DNA of 11,770 nt, taken from Thiobacillus sp. UBA2597. Its GTDB lineage: Bacteria; Pseudomonadota; Gammaproteobacteria; Burkholderiales; Thiobacillaceae. The DNA lies in assembly GCA_002339725.1 (NCBI GenBank), contig DDKN01000102.1:1-11770 (forward strand), read 5' to 3'. The notes under the pieces are model-generated. The model did no database searches and was not told where the DNA came from. It was given only the letters and a program-made list of their open reading frames with translations. The position numbers and the translations under genes were made by a program. Positions 1 through 6,582 of the stretch are shown here, one piece after another. Positions within the stretch are counted from its first letter, which is position 1. Every line of letters starts with the position of its first letter.

Positions 1-898
1 TGAAATTTTTGAGTTCTTGTACAACCTTTCTGTCGGCCTTGAACGGCTCCTAAAGATTGCCGTGGTACTCCTTGAACACAAGGATGACGCCGATCAAGAG
101 GCGCTTGAGAAGTCGCTCATTACCCACAACCACCTGGAGTTACTCAAACGCGTAAAGGATCACTGCACGCTCAATCTTGGCTCACCACACAATGAATTCC
201 TTGCTCTCCTGAGCACTTTCTATACGTCGCTTCGTTACGACCGATTCACACTTTCCTCGGTGTATGACACCGATCGAGAAAGGAAGGCTCTATGGGGCTT
301 CCTCAGCAAGCATTTGAACGTCGACTTGAGAGAGCCGTCTGGCCTGTTCGCCACGCAGAATGACACGAGGTATCGAAAGTACATTCGTGGCATCGTGACA
401 AAGATTTCGAGTGCGCTTTTCGAAGTGGTGCGCGATAGGGCGCACAATCTCAACCTTCACACATATGAACTCCGGCACGGTTCTCGGGCCGAGACGATAT
501 TTCTTGGCGAAGCCGACCTTCCTGCGGAGGAAGTGCTCTGGAAAGAATTGCTGGTCTTTTTCATGAATACGAAGGCCCGTTCCGGCTATCTTGAATTCTT
601 GCGTGCAATTGAACCACTTGGGTTCGATCCGGCGCTTGCCGGTGATTACTTGCAGTGTTTCCAATCCGATGCTGCCAAGGCTTTTGTCGTAGATGAATTG
701 CAGCATCTCTACGGCGAACTGGAAAAGCCTGGGGAGCGGCTTCAACTGATGAGCGCGATAGCAAACCCCAACGTCTATTTCGATTCTGACGAAGACATTG
801 AAGTCGATGACGAATCTCATTGACATCGGTCGTCGATGCCCAACCCATCATTCCACTGGACCTGCGCGAAAATCCGCGCAGGCCGGTGAATTCAAACG
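1..898 (+). mobile_element. Integron gene cassette, 5' part outside window
   Basis: This is the penultimate cassette of the array, seen from inside its gene to its attC. Its right boundary is placed after the G at 898, where integron integrases cut the G/TT of the core box. The R'' box of its attC (GCCCAAC, 838..844) predicts that the cassette begins with TTGGGC somewhere left of the window. It holds a single gene ending 14 bases before the attC, which is normal cassette architecture. Base composition is clearly less GC-rich than the nuo genes. The cassette identity rests on the attC, which is seen directly; the left end is not visible. Confidence 0.8.
2..823 (+). CDS. Cassette-borne protein of unknown function, 5' partial
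   Basis: I do not recognise this family. The reading frame is open to the left edge: upstream of a possible TTG at 17 it continues as E-I-F-E-F-L, so the true start is probably outside the window and at least 273 residues are visible. The protein is soluble-looking, with no signal peptide or membrane segment in the visible part. It appears mostly helical, beginning with an amphipathic stretch (GLERLLKIAVVLLEH), and has recurrent charged and aromatic motifs such as HNHLELLKRV, RYDRF and YELRHGSRAETIF. The C-terminus is strongly acidic (DSDEDIEVDDESH). The first helix and an R-D-R-A-H element faintly recall HEPN-type helical domains, but this is a guess. The gene ends in TGA 14 bases before the attC at 838..904, so it is the payload of an integron cassette. 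Such payloads are often unknown and sometimes defence or toxin-antitoxin genes; nothing here shows either. Confidence 0.75.
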   Translation, partial: EIFEFLYNLSVGLERLLKIAVVLLEHKDDADQEALEKSLITHNHLELLKRVKDHCTLNLGSPHNEFLALLSTFYTSLRYDRFTLSSVYDTDRERKALWGFLSKHLNVDLREPSGLFATQNDTRYRKYIRGIVTKISSALFEVVRDRAHNLNLHTYELRHGSRAETIFLGEADLPAEEVLWKELLVFFMNTKARSGYLEFLRAIEPLGFDPALAGDYLQCFQSDAAKAFVVDELQHLYGELEKPGERLQLMSAIANPNVYFDSDEDIEVDDESH

Positions 899-904
899 TT
901 AGCG
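838..904 (+). other. attC recombination site (integron), complete
   Basis: The 67-base site starts with R'' GCCCAAC (838..844, matches RYYYAAC) and ends with R' GTTAGCG (898..904; GTTR conserved, last bases off consensus). Between them the strand folds back: ATTCCACTGG (850..859) pairs with CCGGTGAAT (883..891) with one extra C and one T-G wobble, then an unpaired A at 860, then CCTGCGCG (861..868) pairs perfectly with CGCGCAGG (875..882) around a six-base loop AAAATC. Unequal unpaired spacers separate this stem from the core boxes. Boxes, extrahelical bases, unpaired spacer and terminal loop are the attC hallmarks that the integrase reads in single-stranded form. R'' and R' pair only at AAC/GTT because the right part of R' belongs to the next cassette. 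Confidence 0.88.
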
Positions 905-1277
905 CCTATGCCGAAACCATTTGAGGACGTCTCACGCTGGCCTGTTTCCCGCTATTTCCGCGAGGTGGTAGCGGCTCAACCTGATGGACGTGTTTTGCTT
1001 TCTCTGGGAAGGATCAACCTTGTTACAGGTTGTCTGCTCACTATCTGGCTCGTTCTTGCTCCAACGAGCAGCAGCCTGGGAGGGGTTCATGTCGTGCTTT
1101 TCCTTGGGCTCCCGCTGGTCGGGTTTGCCTGGTTTCTCAAAGACATGCCCTCGCCTCAACTTACCGCTTTCGAGCACATCGTGCGCAAGCCTTGGCAGCG
1201 CATGATTTCCGTTGGCCTTCAGCTTATCGTAGGGTTGGCACCATGGGCTGCTGTCATCAGTGCGTTATTGCGCTAAC
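899..1277 (+). mobile_element. Integron gene cassette, last of the array
   Basis: The cassette begins with TTAGCG just inside the attC R' box and ends at the core box CGCTAAC (1271..1277). That box is the exact reverse complement of GTTAGCG at 898..904, the pairing expected between the two ends of one cassette in its circular form. It contains one gene that starts nine bases after the cassette boundary and whose TAA stop lies inside the terminal core box, a compact layout typical of cassettes. The interval covers the unambiguous part only; the remaining terminal attC is incomplete (see 1271..1292). The gene orientation implies that attI and any intI lie to the left. Confidence 0.82.
908..1276 (+). 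CDS. Small predicted membrane protein, cassette-encoded
   Basis: A 122-residue protein of no family I recognise. A short polar N-terminus (about residues 1 to 28) is followed by three likely membrane helices at about 30-51, 58-78 and 100-121. A positively charged loop (residues 80-99, with K, R and H) lies between the second and third helices and should face the cytoplasm. There is no signal peptide and no catalytic motif. The ATG at 908 is the only good start near the cassette boundary, but no Shine-Dalgarno sequence precedes it: the preceding bases belong to the attC R' box. Expression may therefore depend on read-through or coupling from the upstream cassette, or on weak leaderless initiation. 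The stop codon at 1274..1276 overlaps the R'' box of the terminal attC. A real gene is supported by its filling the cassette and by the coherent hydrophobic pattern. Confidence 0.72.
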   Translation: MPKPFEDVSRWPVSRYFREVVAAQPDGRVLLSLGRINLVTGCLLTIWLVLAPTSSSLGGVHVVLFLGLPLVGFAWFLKDMPSPQLTAFEHIVRKPWQRMISVGLQLIVGLAPWAAVISALLR

Positions 1278-1299
1278 CCCTCGTTTCAGGGGCGCGCGC
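1270..1299 (-). terminator. GC-rich hairpin between convergent genes, possible weak terminator
   Basis: CCCCT (1277..1281) and AGGGG (1288..1292) form a perfect five-pair stem with a six-base loop. GCGC at 1270..1273 can pair with GCGC at 1296..1299 across an internal loop. It sits 22 bases after the nuoN stop codon, where the nuo transcript should end, and directly after the stop of the + strand cassette gene. No T-run follows on either strand, so it is not a standard intrinsic terminator. It may simply be the structure of the attC remnant. Confidence 0.25.
1271..1292 (+). other. Truncated terminal attC (left half only)
   Basis: R'' CGCTAAC (1271..1277) is followed by CCCTCGTTTCA, which resembles the R''-spacer-L'' half of many attC sites. 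The right half should contain a complement of the L'' bases followed by a GTTRRRY box. Neither is seen before nuoN ends at 1321, only 44 bases later. The site therefore looks cut off or decayed at the array end. The right limit given is approximate. The half-site is supported by the exact match of its core box to the start of the same cassette. Confidence 0.6.
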
Positions 1300-1320
1300 A
1301 CCCTTCCTTAAGCAAGAAGA

Positions 1321-2754
1321 CTACTGAATCGACGTCTGTATGGCGTAGGCGCACAGCGCCAGCAGCGGCTGCGGCACCAGCCCCAGCACCAGCACACCCA
1401 GGCCGTTGAGCGAGAGCAGGGCGCGCACGTCGGCCTCGCCCGAGGGCGCCAGGTCGTTGGCGTGCGGGGCGTCGAAGTACATCAGCTTGACCACCCGCAG
1501 GTAATAGAAGGCGCCGATCAGCGAGAAGATCACGGCGATGACGGCCAGCCAGAGCCAGCCGGCGCCGACCAGGGCCTGGAGCACGGTGAGCTTGGCGTAG
1601 AAGCCGACGAAGGGCGGCAGACCGGCGAGCGAGAGCATGACCATGGCCATGACCGCGGCCAGCCACGGGTGGCGGGCGTTGAGGCCCTTGAAGTCGTCGA
1701 GGTTCTCCGCCTCGAAACCGGCGCGCGAGAGATAGACCACCATGCCGAAGGCGCCCAGGCTCATCAGGGCATAGGTGATCACGTAGAACATGGCGGCGCT
1801 GTAGCCAGCGTAACTGTCGGCCAGCACGCCCAGGAGCAGAAAGCCCATGTGGGCGATGGTCGAGTAGGCCAGCATGCGCTTGAGGTTGCTCTGCATGATG
1901 GCCGCCAGGTTGCCGATCATGAGCGAGAGCACGGCCATGATCGCCAGCATCTGCTGCCAGTCGCCCACGGCCGGGTGCAGGCCGTCGACCAGCAGGCGCA
2001 TGACGATGGCGAAGGCGGCCAGCTTGGGCGCCGAGCCGATGAACAGGGTCACCGCGCTGGGGGCGCCGTGGTAGATGTCGGGCACCCACATGTGGAAGGG
2101 GGCGACGCCCAGCTTGAAGGCCAGGCCGGCGACGACGAAGACCAGGCCGAAGGCGAGCAGGCTGGAGCTGCCCTGCTCCACCGCCGCGACCACCTTGGTC
2201 AGCTCGAGCGAGCCGGTCATGCCATAGAGAATTGACATGCCATAGAGCAAGAAGCCCGAGGCCAGGGCGCCGAGCACGAAATACTTCATCGCGGCCTCGC
2301 TCGCCACCATGGAATCGCGTTGCAGGGCGACCAGGGTATAGAGCGACAGCGACAACAGCTCCAGGCCGAGGTAGAGGGTGAGGAAGTGGCTGGCCGAGAT
2401 CATCACCATCATGCCGAGCACGGCGAACAGCACCAAGACGAAGTATTCGCCCCGGAACATGGCGCGCTCGCTGAGATAGGCGCGGGAATAGGCCACGGCG
2501 ACGATGGCGGCGGCGTAGCTGACCAGCTTGAGCACATCGCCCATCAGGTCGTCGACGAACATGCCGTTGAAGGCATAGACCTTGCCCGCCTCGGCGGTGA
2601 GCAGGGTGATGGCGCCGGCACCGACCAGGGTGAGTTGGGTCAGGGTGTAGGACCATTCCGGCTTCTTGCTGAAGGCTTCGACCAGCAGCACCACGCAGGC
2701 GAGGGCGAGCACGAAGATCTCAGGCAGGGCGGGAGTCAGGTTGAGCGGCGTCAT
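1321..2754 (-). CDS. nuoN: NADH-quinone oxidoreductase subunit N (complex I)
   Basis: NuoN is one of three antiporter-like membrane subunits that pump protons in complex I, placed next to NuoK in the membrane arm. The 477-residue product is close to the usual length and hydrophobic throughout, with about 14 membrane helices. The key charged residues of the family are present: Glu132 in helix 5 (LGLELLSLSLYT) and Lys214 in helix 7 (GLAFKLGVAPFHMWVPD), followed by the IYHGAPS motif. The ATG at 2752..2754 gives the expected N-terminus MTPLNLTPALPEIF; the frame is open further upstream, but only into nuoM. It starts 14 bases after the nuoM stop with only a weak ribosome site (GAGAC), suggesting coupling to nuoM. 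It is the last gene of the operon and ends 44 bases from the integron cassette end. Confidence 0.97.
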   Translation of the reverse strand: MTPLNLTPALPEIFVLALACVVLLVEAFSKKPEWSYTLTQLTLVGAGAITLLTAEAGKVYAFNGMFVDDLMGDVLKLVSYAAAIVAVAYSRAYLSERAMFRGEYFVLVLFAVLGMMVMISASHFLTLYLGLELLSLSLYTLVALQRDSMVASEAAMKYFVLGALASGFLLYGMSILYGMTGSLELTKVVAAVEQGSSSLLAFGLVFVVAGLAFKLGVAPFHMWVPDIYHGAPSAVTLFIGSAPKLAAFAIVMRLLVDGLHPAVGDWQQMLAIMAVLSLMIGNLAAIMQSNLKRMLAYSTIAHMGFLLLGVLADSYAGYSAAMFYVITYALMSLGAFGMVVYLSRAGFEAENLDDFKGLNARHPWLAAVMAMVMLSLAGLPPFVGFYAKLTVLQALVGAGWLWLAVIAVIFSLIGAFYYLRVVKLMYFDAPHANDLAPSGEADVRALLSLNGLGVLVLGLVPQPLLALCAYAIQTSIQ

Positions 2755-2768
2755 CGCGGTCTCGTTCG

Positions 2769-4256
2769 TTATGGCAGTTTGCTGTGAGCCACATGCTCCA
2801 GCAAGTTGTTCACGGAGGCGTGCATCACCTCGGTCACCGGCAAGGGATACAGGCCCAGACCGAGCACGCACAGCGCCAGCAACCCCAGCACCAGGAATTC
2901 GCGGCTGTTGATGTCTTCCATGGCGGCGACCTTCTCGTTGGCCACCGGCCCGAACACCACCCGCTTGTACATCCACAGGGTGTAGGCGGCGCCGAAGATC
3001 AGGGTGAGCGCGGCGGCGAAGGCATACCAGAAGTTGACCTTGACCGCACCCAGGATGACCATGAATTCGCCGACGAAGCCGGAGGTGGCCGGCAGGCCGG
3101 CGTTGGCCATGGCGAACAACATGAAGAAGGCGGCGAACCTGGGCATGGAGTTGACCACGCCGCCATAGTCGGCGATCTGGCGCGAGTGCAGACGGTCGTA
3201 CATGACGCCGATGCAGAGGAACAGCGCGCCGGAGACGAAGCCGTGCGAGATCATCTGGACCAGGCCGCCCTCGATGCCGAGCGGCTGAAAGAGGAAGAAG
3301 CCCAGGGTGACGAAGCCCATGTGGGCGATGGAGGAATAGGCGATCAGCTTCTTCATGTCGGACTGCACCAGGGCGACCAGGCCGATGTAGACCACCGCCA
3401 CCAGCGACAGCGCAATCATCAGGCCGGCCAACTCATGCGAGGCATCCGGCACGATGGGCAGCACGAAGCGCAGGAAGCCATAGGCACCCACCTTCAGGGT
3501 GATCGCCGCCAGCACCACCGAGCCGCCGGTCGGCGCCTCGACGTGGGCATCAGGCAGCCAGGTGTGCACCGGCCACATCGGCACCTTGACCGCGAAGGCG
3601 AAGAAGAAGGCGACGAAGAGCAGGATCTGTGGGGTCAGGCCGAGCGGCAGCTTGTGCCAGGCCAGGATCTCGAAGCTGCCGCCGCTCTCGAAGAACAGGT
3701 AGATCACCGCCACCAGCATCAGGAGCGAACCGAGCAGGGTGTAGAGGAAGAACTTGATCGCGGCGTAAACCCGGTTCGGCCCGCCCCAGACGCCGATGAT
3801 GAGATAGAGCGGGATCAGCATGGCCTCGAAGAAGACGTAGAACAGCACGCCGTCGAGCGCGGCGAACACGCCGTTGATCAGGCCGGACTGGATGAGGAAG
3901 GCGGCCATGTACTGGCCGACCTTGGTCTGGATCACCTGCCAGCCGGCCAGCACCACCAGGAGGGTGGTAAAGCTGTTGAGCAGGATGAAAGGCATGGAGA
4001 TGCCGTCCACCCCCAGGTGATAGTGCACATTGATCAGCGGGATCCAGGCGGCGATCTCCTGGAACTGCATGGCCGCGCTGGAAGCATCGAAGCCGGTCCA
4101 GAGCGGGATGGCGACCAGAAAGCCGAGCAAGGCGCCGATCAGGGCGATGGCGCGCTGGCCGTCGGCATTGCGGTCGCCGCCGGTGACCAAGATCAATAGC
4201 CCCGCCACGATGGGCACCCAAATGGTGAGGCTGAGGATTCCGATGCCTTCGATCAT
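2769..4256 (-). CDS. nuoM: NADH-quinone oxidoreductase subunit M (complex I)
   Basis: NuoM is the middle antiporter-like proton-pumping subunit of the complex I membrane arm. The 495-residue product is slightly shorter than the E. coli protein. Visible family residues are Glu144 in helix 5 (FFEAMLIPLYLIIG), Lys224 in helix 7 (AVKVPMWPVHTWLPDAHVEA) and Lys255 in helix 8 (AITLKVGAYGFLRF), which together form the half-channel relay. It carries the SDMKKLIAYSSIAHMGF motif shared with Mrp-type antiporters. The ATG at 4254..4256 is preceded by CGGGAAC at a suitable distance. It lies 30 bases after the nuoL stop and 14 before the nuoN start. No disruption is seen. Confidence 0.98.
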   Translation of the reverse strand: MIEGIGILSLTIWVPIVAGLLILVTGGDRNADGQRAIALIGALLGFLVAIPLWTGFDASSAAMQFQEIAAWIPLINVHYHLGVDGISMPFILLNSFTTLLVVLAGWQVIQTKVGQYMAAFLIQSGLINGVFAALDGVLFYVFFEAMLIPLYLIIGVWGGPNRVYAAIKFFLYTLLGSLLMLVAVIYLFFESGGSFEILAWHKLPLGLTPQILLFVAFFFAFAVKVPMWPVHTWLPDAHVEAPTGGSVVLAAITLKVGAYGFLRFVLPIVPDASHELAGLMIALSLVAVVYIGLVALVQSDMKKLIAYSSIAHMGFVTLGFFLFQPLGIEGGLVQMISHGFVSGALFLCIGVMYDRLHSRQIADYGGVVNSMPRFAAFFMLFAMANAGLPATSGFVGEFMVILGAVKVNFWYAFAAALTLIFGAAYTLWMYKRVVFGPVANEKVAAMEDINSREFLVLGLLALCVLGLGLYPLPVTEVMHASVNNLLEHVAHSKLP

Positions 4257-4286
4257 GTATGTTCCCGAGCGTTGCGTTGTTCTCTG

Positions 4287-6272
4287 TTAAGGCTGCACGA
4301 ACCAGGTCACCAGCACCACCAGACCGATGATCATGGCGAAGGCGTAGTGGTAGATGAAGCCGGATTGCAGCTGGCGCACCAGACCGGCCACCGCACCCAC
4401 CAGGCGGGCCGAACCGTTGACCAGCCAGCCGTCGATGGCGGTGACGTCGCCCCAGCGCCAGAGCCGGCCGCCCAGCTTGCGGGCGCCGCCGGCAAACAGC
4501 CAGCTATACAGTTCGTCGAAGCCGTATTTGCGCAGCAGGATGGTGTAGACGATGCCGGCCTTGCGGCTGACCCGCTCCGGCAGGTCCTTGCGCACCATGT
4601 AAAAGAGGTAGGCGCTGGCGATGCCGGCCACGGCCAGCCAGAACGGCAGGGCCATGACACCGTGCGTGATGAAGCTGAGCACGCCGTGCCAGTTCGCCGC
4701 CAGGTGGCCGAGGGTGTCGTGCGCGGGGGCGACCACGATGGCGCTGCCGAACCAGCCTTTGACCAGCAAGGGCTCGATGTAGGCCCAGCCGGCATAGACC
4801 GAGGGGATGGCGAGCAGGATCAGCGGCACGGTGACCACCCAGGGCGACTCCTTCGGCTCGACCGTTGCATGATGATGCGCCCCTTCCTCATGGCCATGAT
4901 GATGCTGGCGGAAGCGCTCCGGGCCGTGGAAGGTAAGGAACAGCAGGCGGAAGGAATAGAAGGCGGTGACGAAGACCCCGGTCAGCACCGCGAAATAGGC
5001 GAAGCCGGAGCCGGCCAGGTGCGAGGCGCCCACCGCTTCGATGATGGCGTCCTTGGAGAAGAAGCCGGCGAAGGGCGGGATGCCGGCCAGGGCGAGCGAG
5101 CCGATCAGCGCGGTCCAGTAGGTGATCGGCATGTACTTCTTGAGGCCGCCCATGTAACGCATGTCCTGCTGGTGGTGCAGGGCGATGATGACCGAACCGG
5201 CCGCCAGGAAAAGCAGGGCCTTGAAGAAGGCATGGGTCATCAGGTGGAAGATGGCGGCGCCGTAGGCCGAGGCGCCCAGGGCCACGGTCATATAGCCGAG
5301 CTGGGACAGGGTGGAATAGGCGACCACGCGCTTGATGTCGTGCTGCACCAGGCCGAGGAAGGCCATGAACAGCGCGGTGATGGCGCCGATCACCATGACC
5401 ACCGAAAGCGCGGTGTCGGACAGCTCGAACAGCGGCGACATGCGGGCGACCATGAAGATGCCGGCGGTCACCATGGTGGCGGCGTGGATCAGGGCGGAGA
5501 TCGGGGTCGGGCCTTCCATCGAGTCGGGCAGCCAGACATGCAGCGGGAACTGCGCGCTCTTGCCCATGGCGCCGATGAACAGCAGGATGCAGATCACCGT
5601 GAGCAGCGACCAGGCCTCGCCCGGAATCAGGCTGATGCTGTGGCTGGCGAACTGCGGCGCGGCCTGGAACACCTGGGCGTAATCCAGGCTGCCGAAATAG
5701 GCCAGGATGAGGCCGATGCCGAGCAGGAAGCCGAAGTCACCCACCCGGTTGACCAGGAAGGCCTTGAGGTTGGCGTAGATCGCCGACTCGCGGGTATACC
5801 AGAAGCCGATCAGCAGATAGGACACCAGGCCCACCGCCTCCCAGCCGAAGAAGAGCTGGAGGAAGTTGTTGCTCATCACCAGCATCAGCATGGAGAAGGT
5901 GAACAGGCTGATGTAGCTGAAGAAACGCTGATAACCCGGGTCGTCGGCCATGTAGCCGATGGTGTAGATGTGCACCATGAGCGAGACGAAGGTGACCACC
6001 AGCATCATCAGGGCCGACAGCCGGTCGATCAGGAAGCCGATCTCGAAGCGCACATCGCCCGAGATCAGCCAGGTGTAGACCGGGCCGTTGTAGGTGTTGC
6101 CGGCGAGCACGTCCTGGAAGATGACCAGCGAGGCGAGGAAGGCGATGAGCACCGCGGCGATGGTGACGCTGTGGGCGCCGCGCCGGCCGATGGCACGGCC
6201 GAACAGGCCGGCGATGACGGCACCGGCCAGGGGGGCCAGGGGCACGATCAGATAAAGACTCTTCATGTCCAT
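4287..6272 (-). CDS. nuoL: NADH-quinone oxidoreductase subunit L (complex I)
   Basis: NuoL is the distal antiporter-like proton pump of complex I; its C-terminal lateral helix runs along NuoM and NuoN and is anchored by a final membrane helix. The product is 661 residues. Conserved sites are Glu145 (FFGWEAVGLVSYLLIGFW), Asp179 (NRVGDFGFLLG) and Lys238 (GAMGKSAQFPLHVWLPD), with HDIKRVVAYSTLSQLGYM further on. The C-terminal anchor ends in VTWFVQP. A histidine-rich, acidic loop at residues 457-468 (HHHGHEEGAHHH) lies just before the C-terminal extension. Of two ATGs six bases apart, the first (6270..6272) is chosen because AAGGG at 6281..6285, inside the nuoK end, is eight bases away. The nuoK stop lies four bases upstream, suggesting coupled translation. 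Confidence 0.98.
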   Translation of the reverse strand: MDMKSLYLIVPLAPLAGAVIAGLFGRAIGRRGAHSVTIAAVLIAFLASLVIFQDVLAGNTYNGPVYTWLISGDVRFEIGFLIDRLSALMMLVVTFVSLMVHIYTIGYMADDPGYQRFFSYISLFTFSMLMLVMSNNFLQLFFGWEAVGLVSYLLIGFWYTRESAIYANLKAFLVNRVGDFGFLLGIGLILAYFGSLDYAQVFQAAPQFASHSISLIPGEAWSLLTVICILLFIGAMGKSAQFPLHVWLPDSMEGPTPISALIHAATMVTAGIFMVARMSPLFELSDTALSVVMVIGAITALFMAFLGLVQHDIKRVVAYSTLSQLGYMTVALGASAYGAAIFHLMTHAFFKALLFLAAGSVIIALHHQQDMRYMGGLKKYMPITYWTALIGSLALAGIPPFAGFFSKDAIIEAVGASHLAGSGFAYFAVLTGVFVTAFYSFRLLFLTFHGPERFRQHHHGHEEGAHHHATVEPKESPWVVTVPLILLAIPSVYAGWAYIEPLLVKGWFGSAIVVAPAHDTLGHLAANWHGVLSFITHGVMALPFWLAVAGIASAYLFYMVRKDLPERVSRKAGIVYTILLRKYGFDELYSWLFAGGARKLGGRLWRWGDVTAIDGWLVNGSARLVGAVAGLVRQLQSGFIYHYAFAMIIGLVVLVTWFVQP

Positions 6273-6276
6273 GATG

Positions 6277-6582
6277 TCAGCCCTTGAGGCGGTCCAGGTC
6301 GTTCACGTTGATGGTGCGCAGGTTGCGGAACAGCACCACCAGGATGGCCAGACCGATGGCCGATTCCGCCGCCGCCACGGTGAGGATGAAGAAGACGAAG
6401 ATCTGGCCGGCGCTATCACCCAAAAAGTGGGAGAAGGCGATGAAGTTCATGTTCACCGCCAACAGCATCAGCTCAATCGCCATCAGCAGCACGATCAGGT
6501 TCTTGCGGTTGAGGAAGATGCCGAGCACGCTGAGGGCGAACAGGATCGCGCCCAGAATGAGGTAATGCGACAGGCCGATCAT
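6277..6582 (-). CDS. nuoK: NADH-quinone oxidoreductase subunit K (complex I)
   Basis: NuoK is a small three-helix membrane subunit (MrpC-like) that links the quinone-proximal part of complex I to the pumping subunits. The 101-residue product has the normal length. The two conserved buried glutamates are present at Glu37 (VLLMAIELML) and Glu73 (VAAAESAIGLA), equivalent to Glu36 and Glu72 of E. coli. The ATG at 6580..6582 overlaps the nuoJ stop in an ATGA and has a strong AGGAGG just upstream, so start and coupling are well supported. The longer open frame to its right is non-coding in this frame because it covers nuoJ. Confidence 0.98.
   Translation of the reverse strand: MIGLSHYLILGAILFALSVLGIFLNRKNLIVLLMAIELMLLAVNMNFIAFSHFLGDSAGQIFVFFILTVAAAESAIGLAILVVLFRNLRTINVNDLDRLKG

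Noticed and set aside
290..826. Open frame on the - strand opposite the cassette gene
   Set aside because: The + strand frame fits the cassette layout, ending just before attC, and remains open to the window edge; the - strand frame has no ribosome site or recognisable pattern.
1405..1411. GTTGAGC, a match to the GTTRRRY box, at a possible attC distance from CGCTAAC at 1271
   Set aside because: It lies inside the conserved nuoN coding sequence and the bases before it do not complement the L'' half, so it is a chance match.
2755..2976. In-frame extension of nuoN upstream to 2976, likewise nuoJ to 7379 and nuoI to 7962
   Set aside because: The extensions overlap neighbouring nuo genes in another frame and add no homologous sequence. 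Internal ATGs give the standard family N-termini, and nuoI has a strong ribosome site.
4272..6287. Long + strand open frame (671 codons) opposite nuoL, and a similar one opposite nuoM at 2784..4199
   Set aside because: Both are mirror frames of conserved membrane proteins and encode Gly/His/Gln/Glu-rich sequence with no domain-like pattern.
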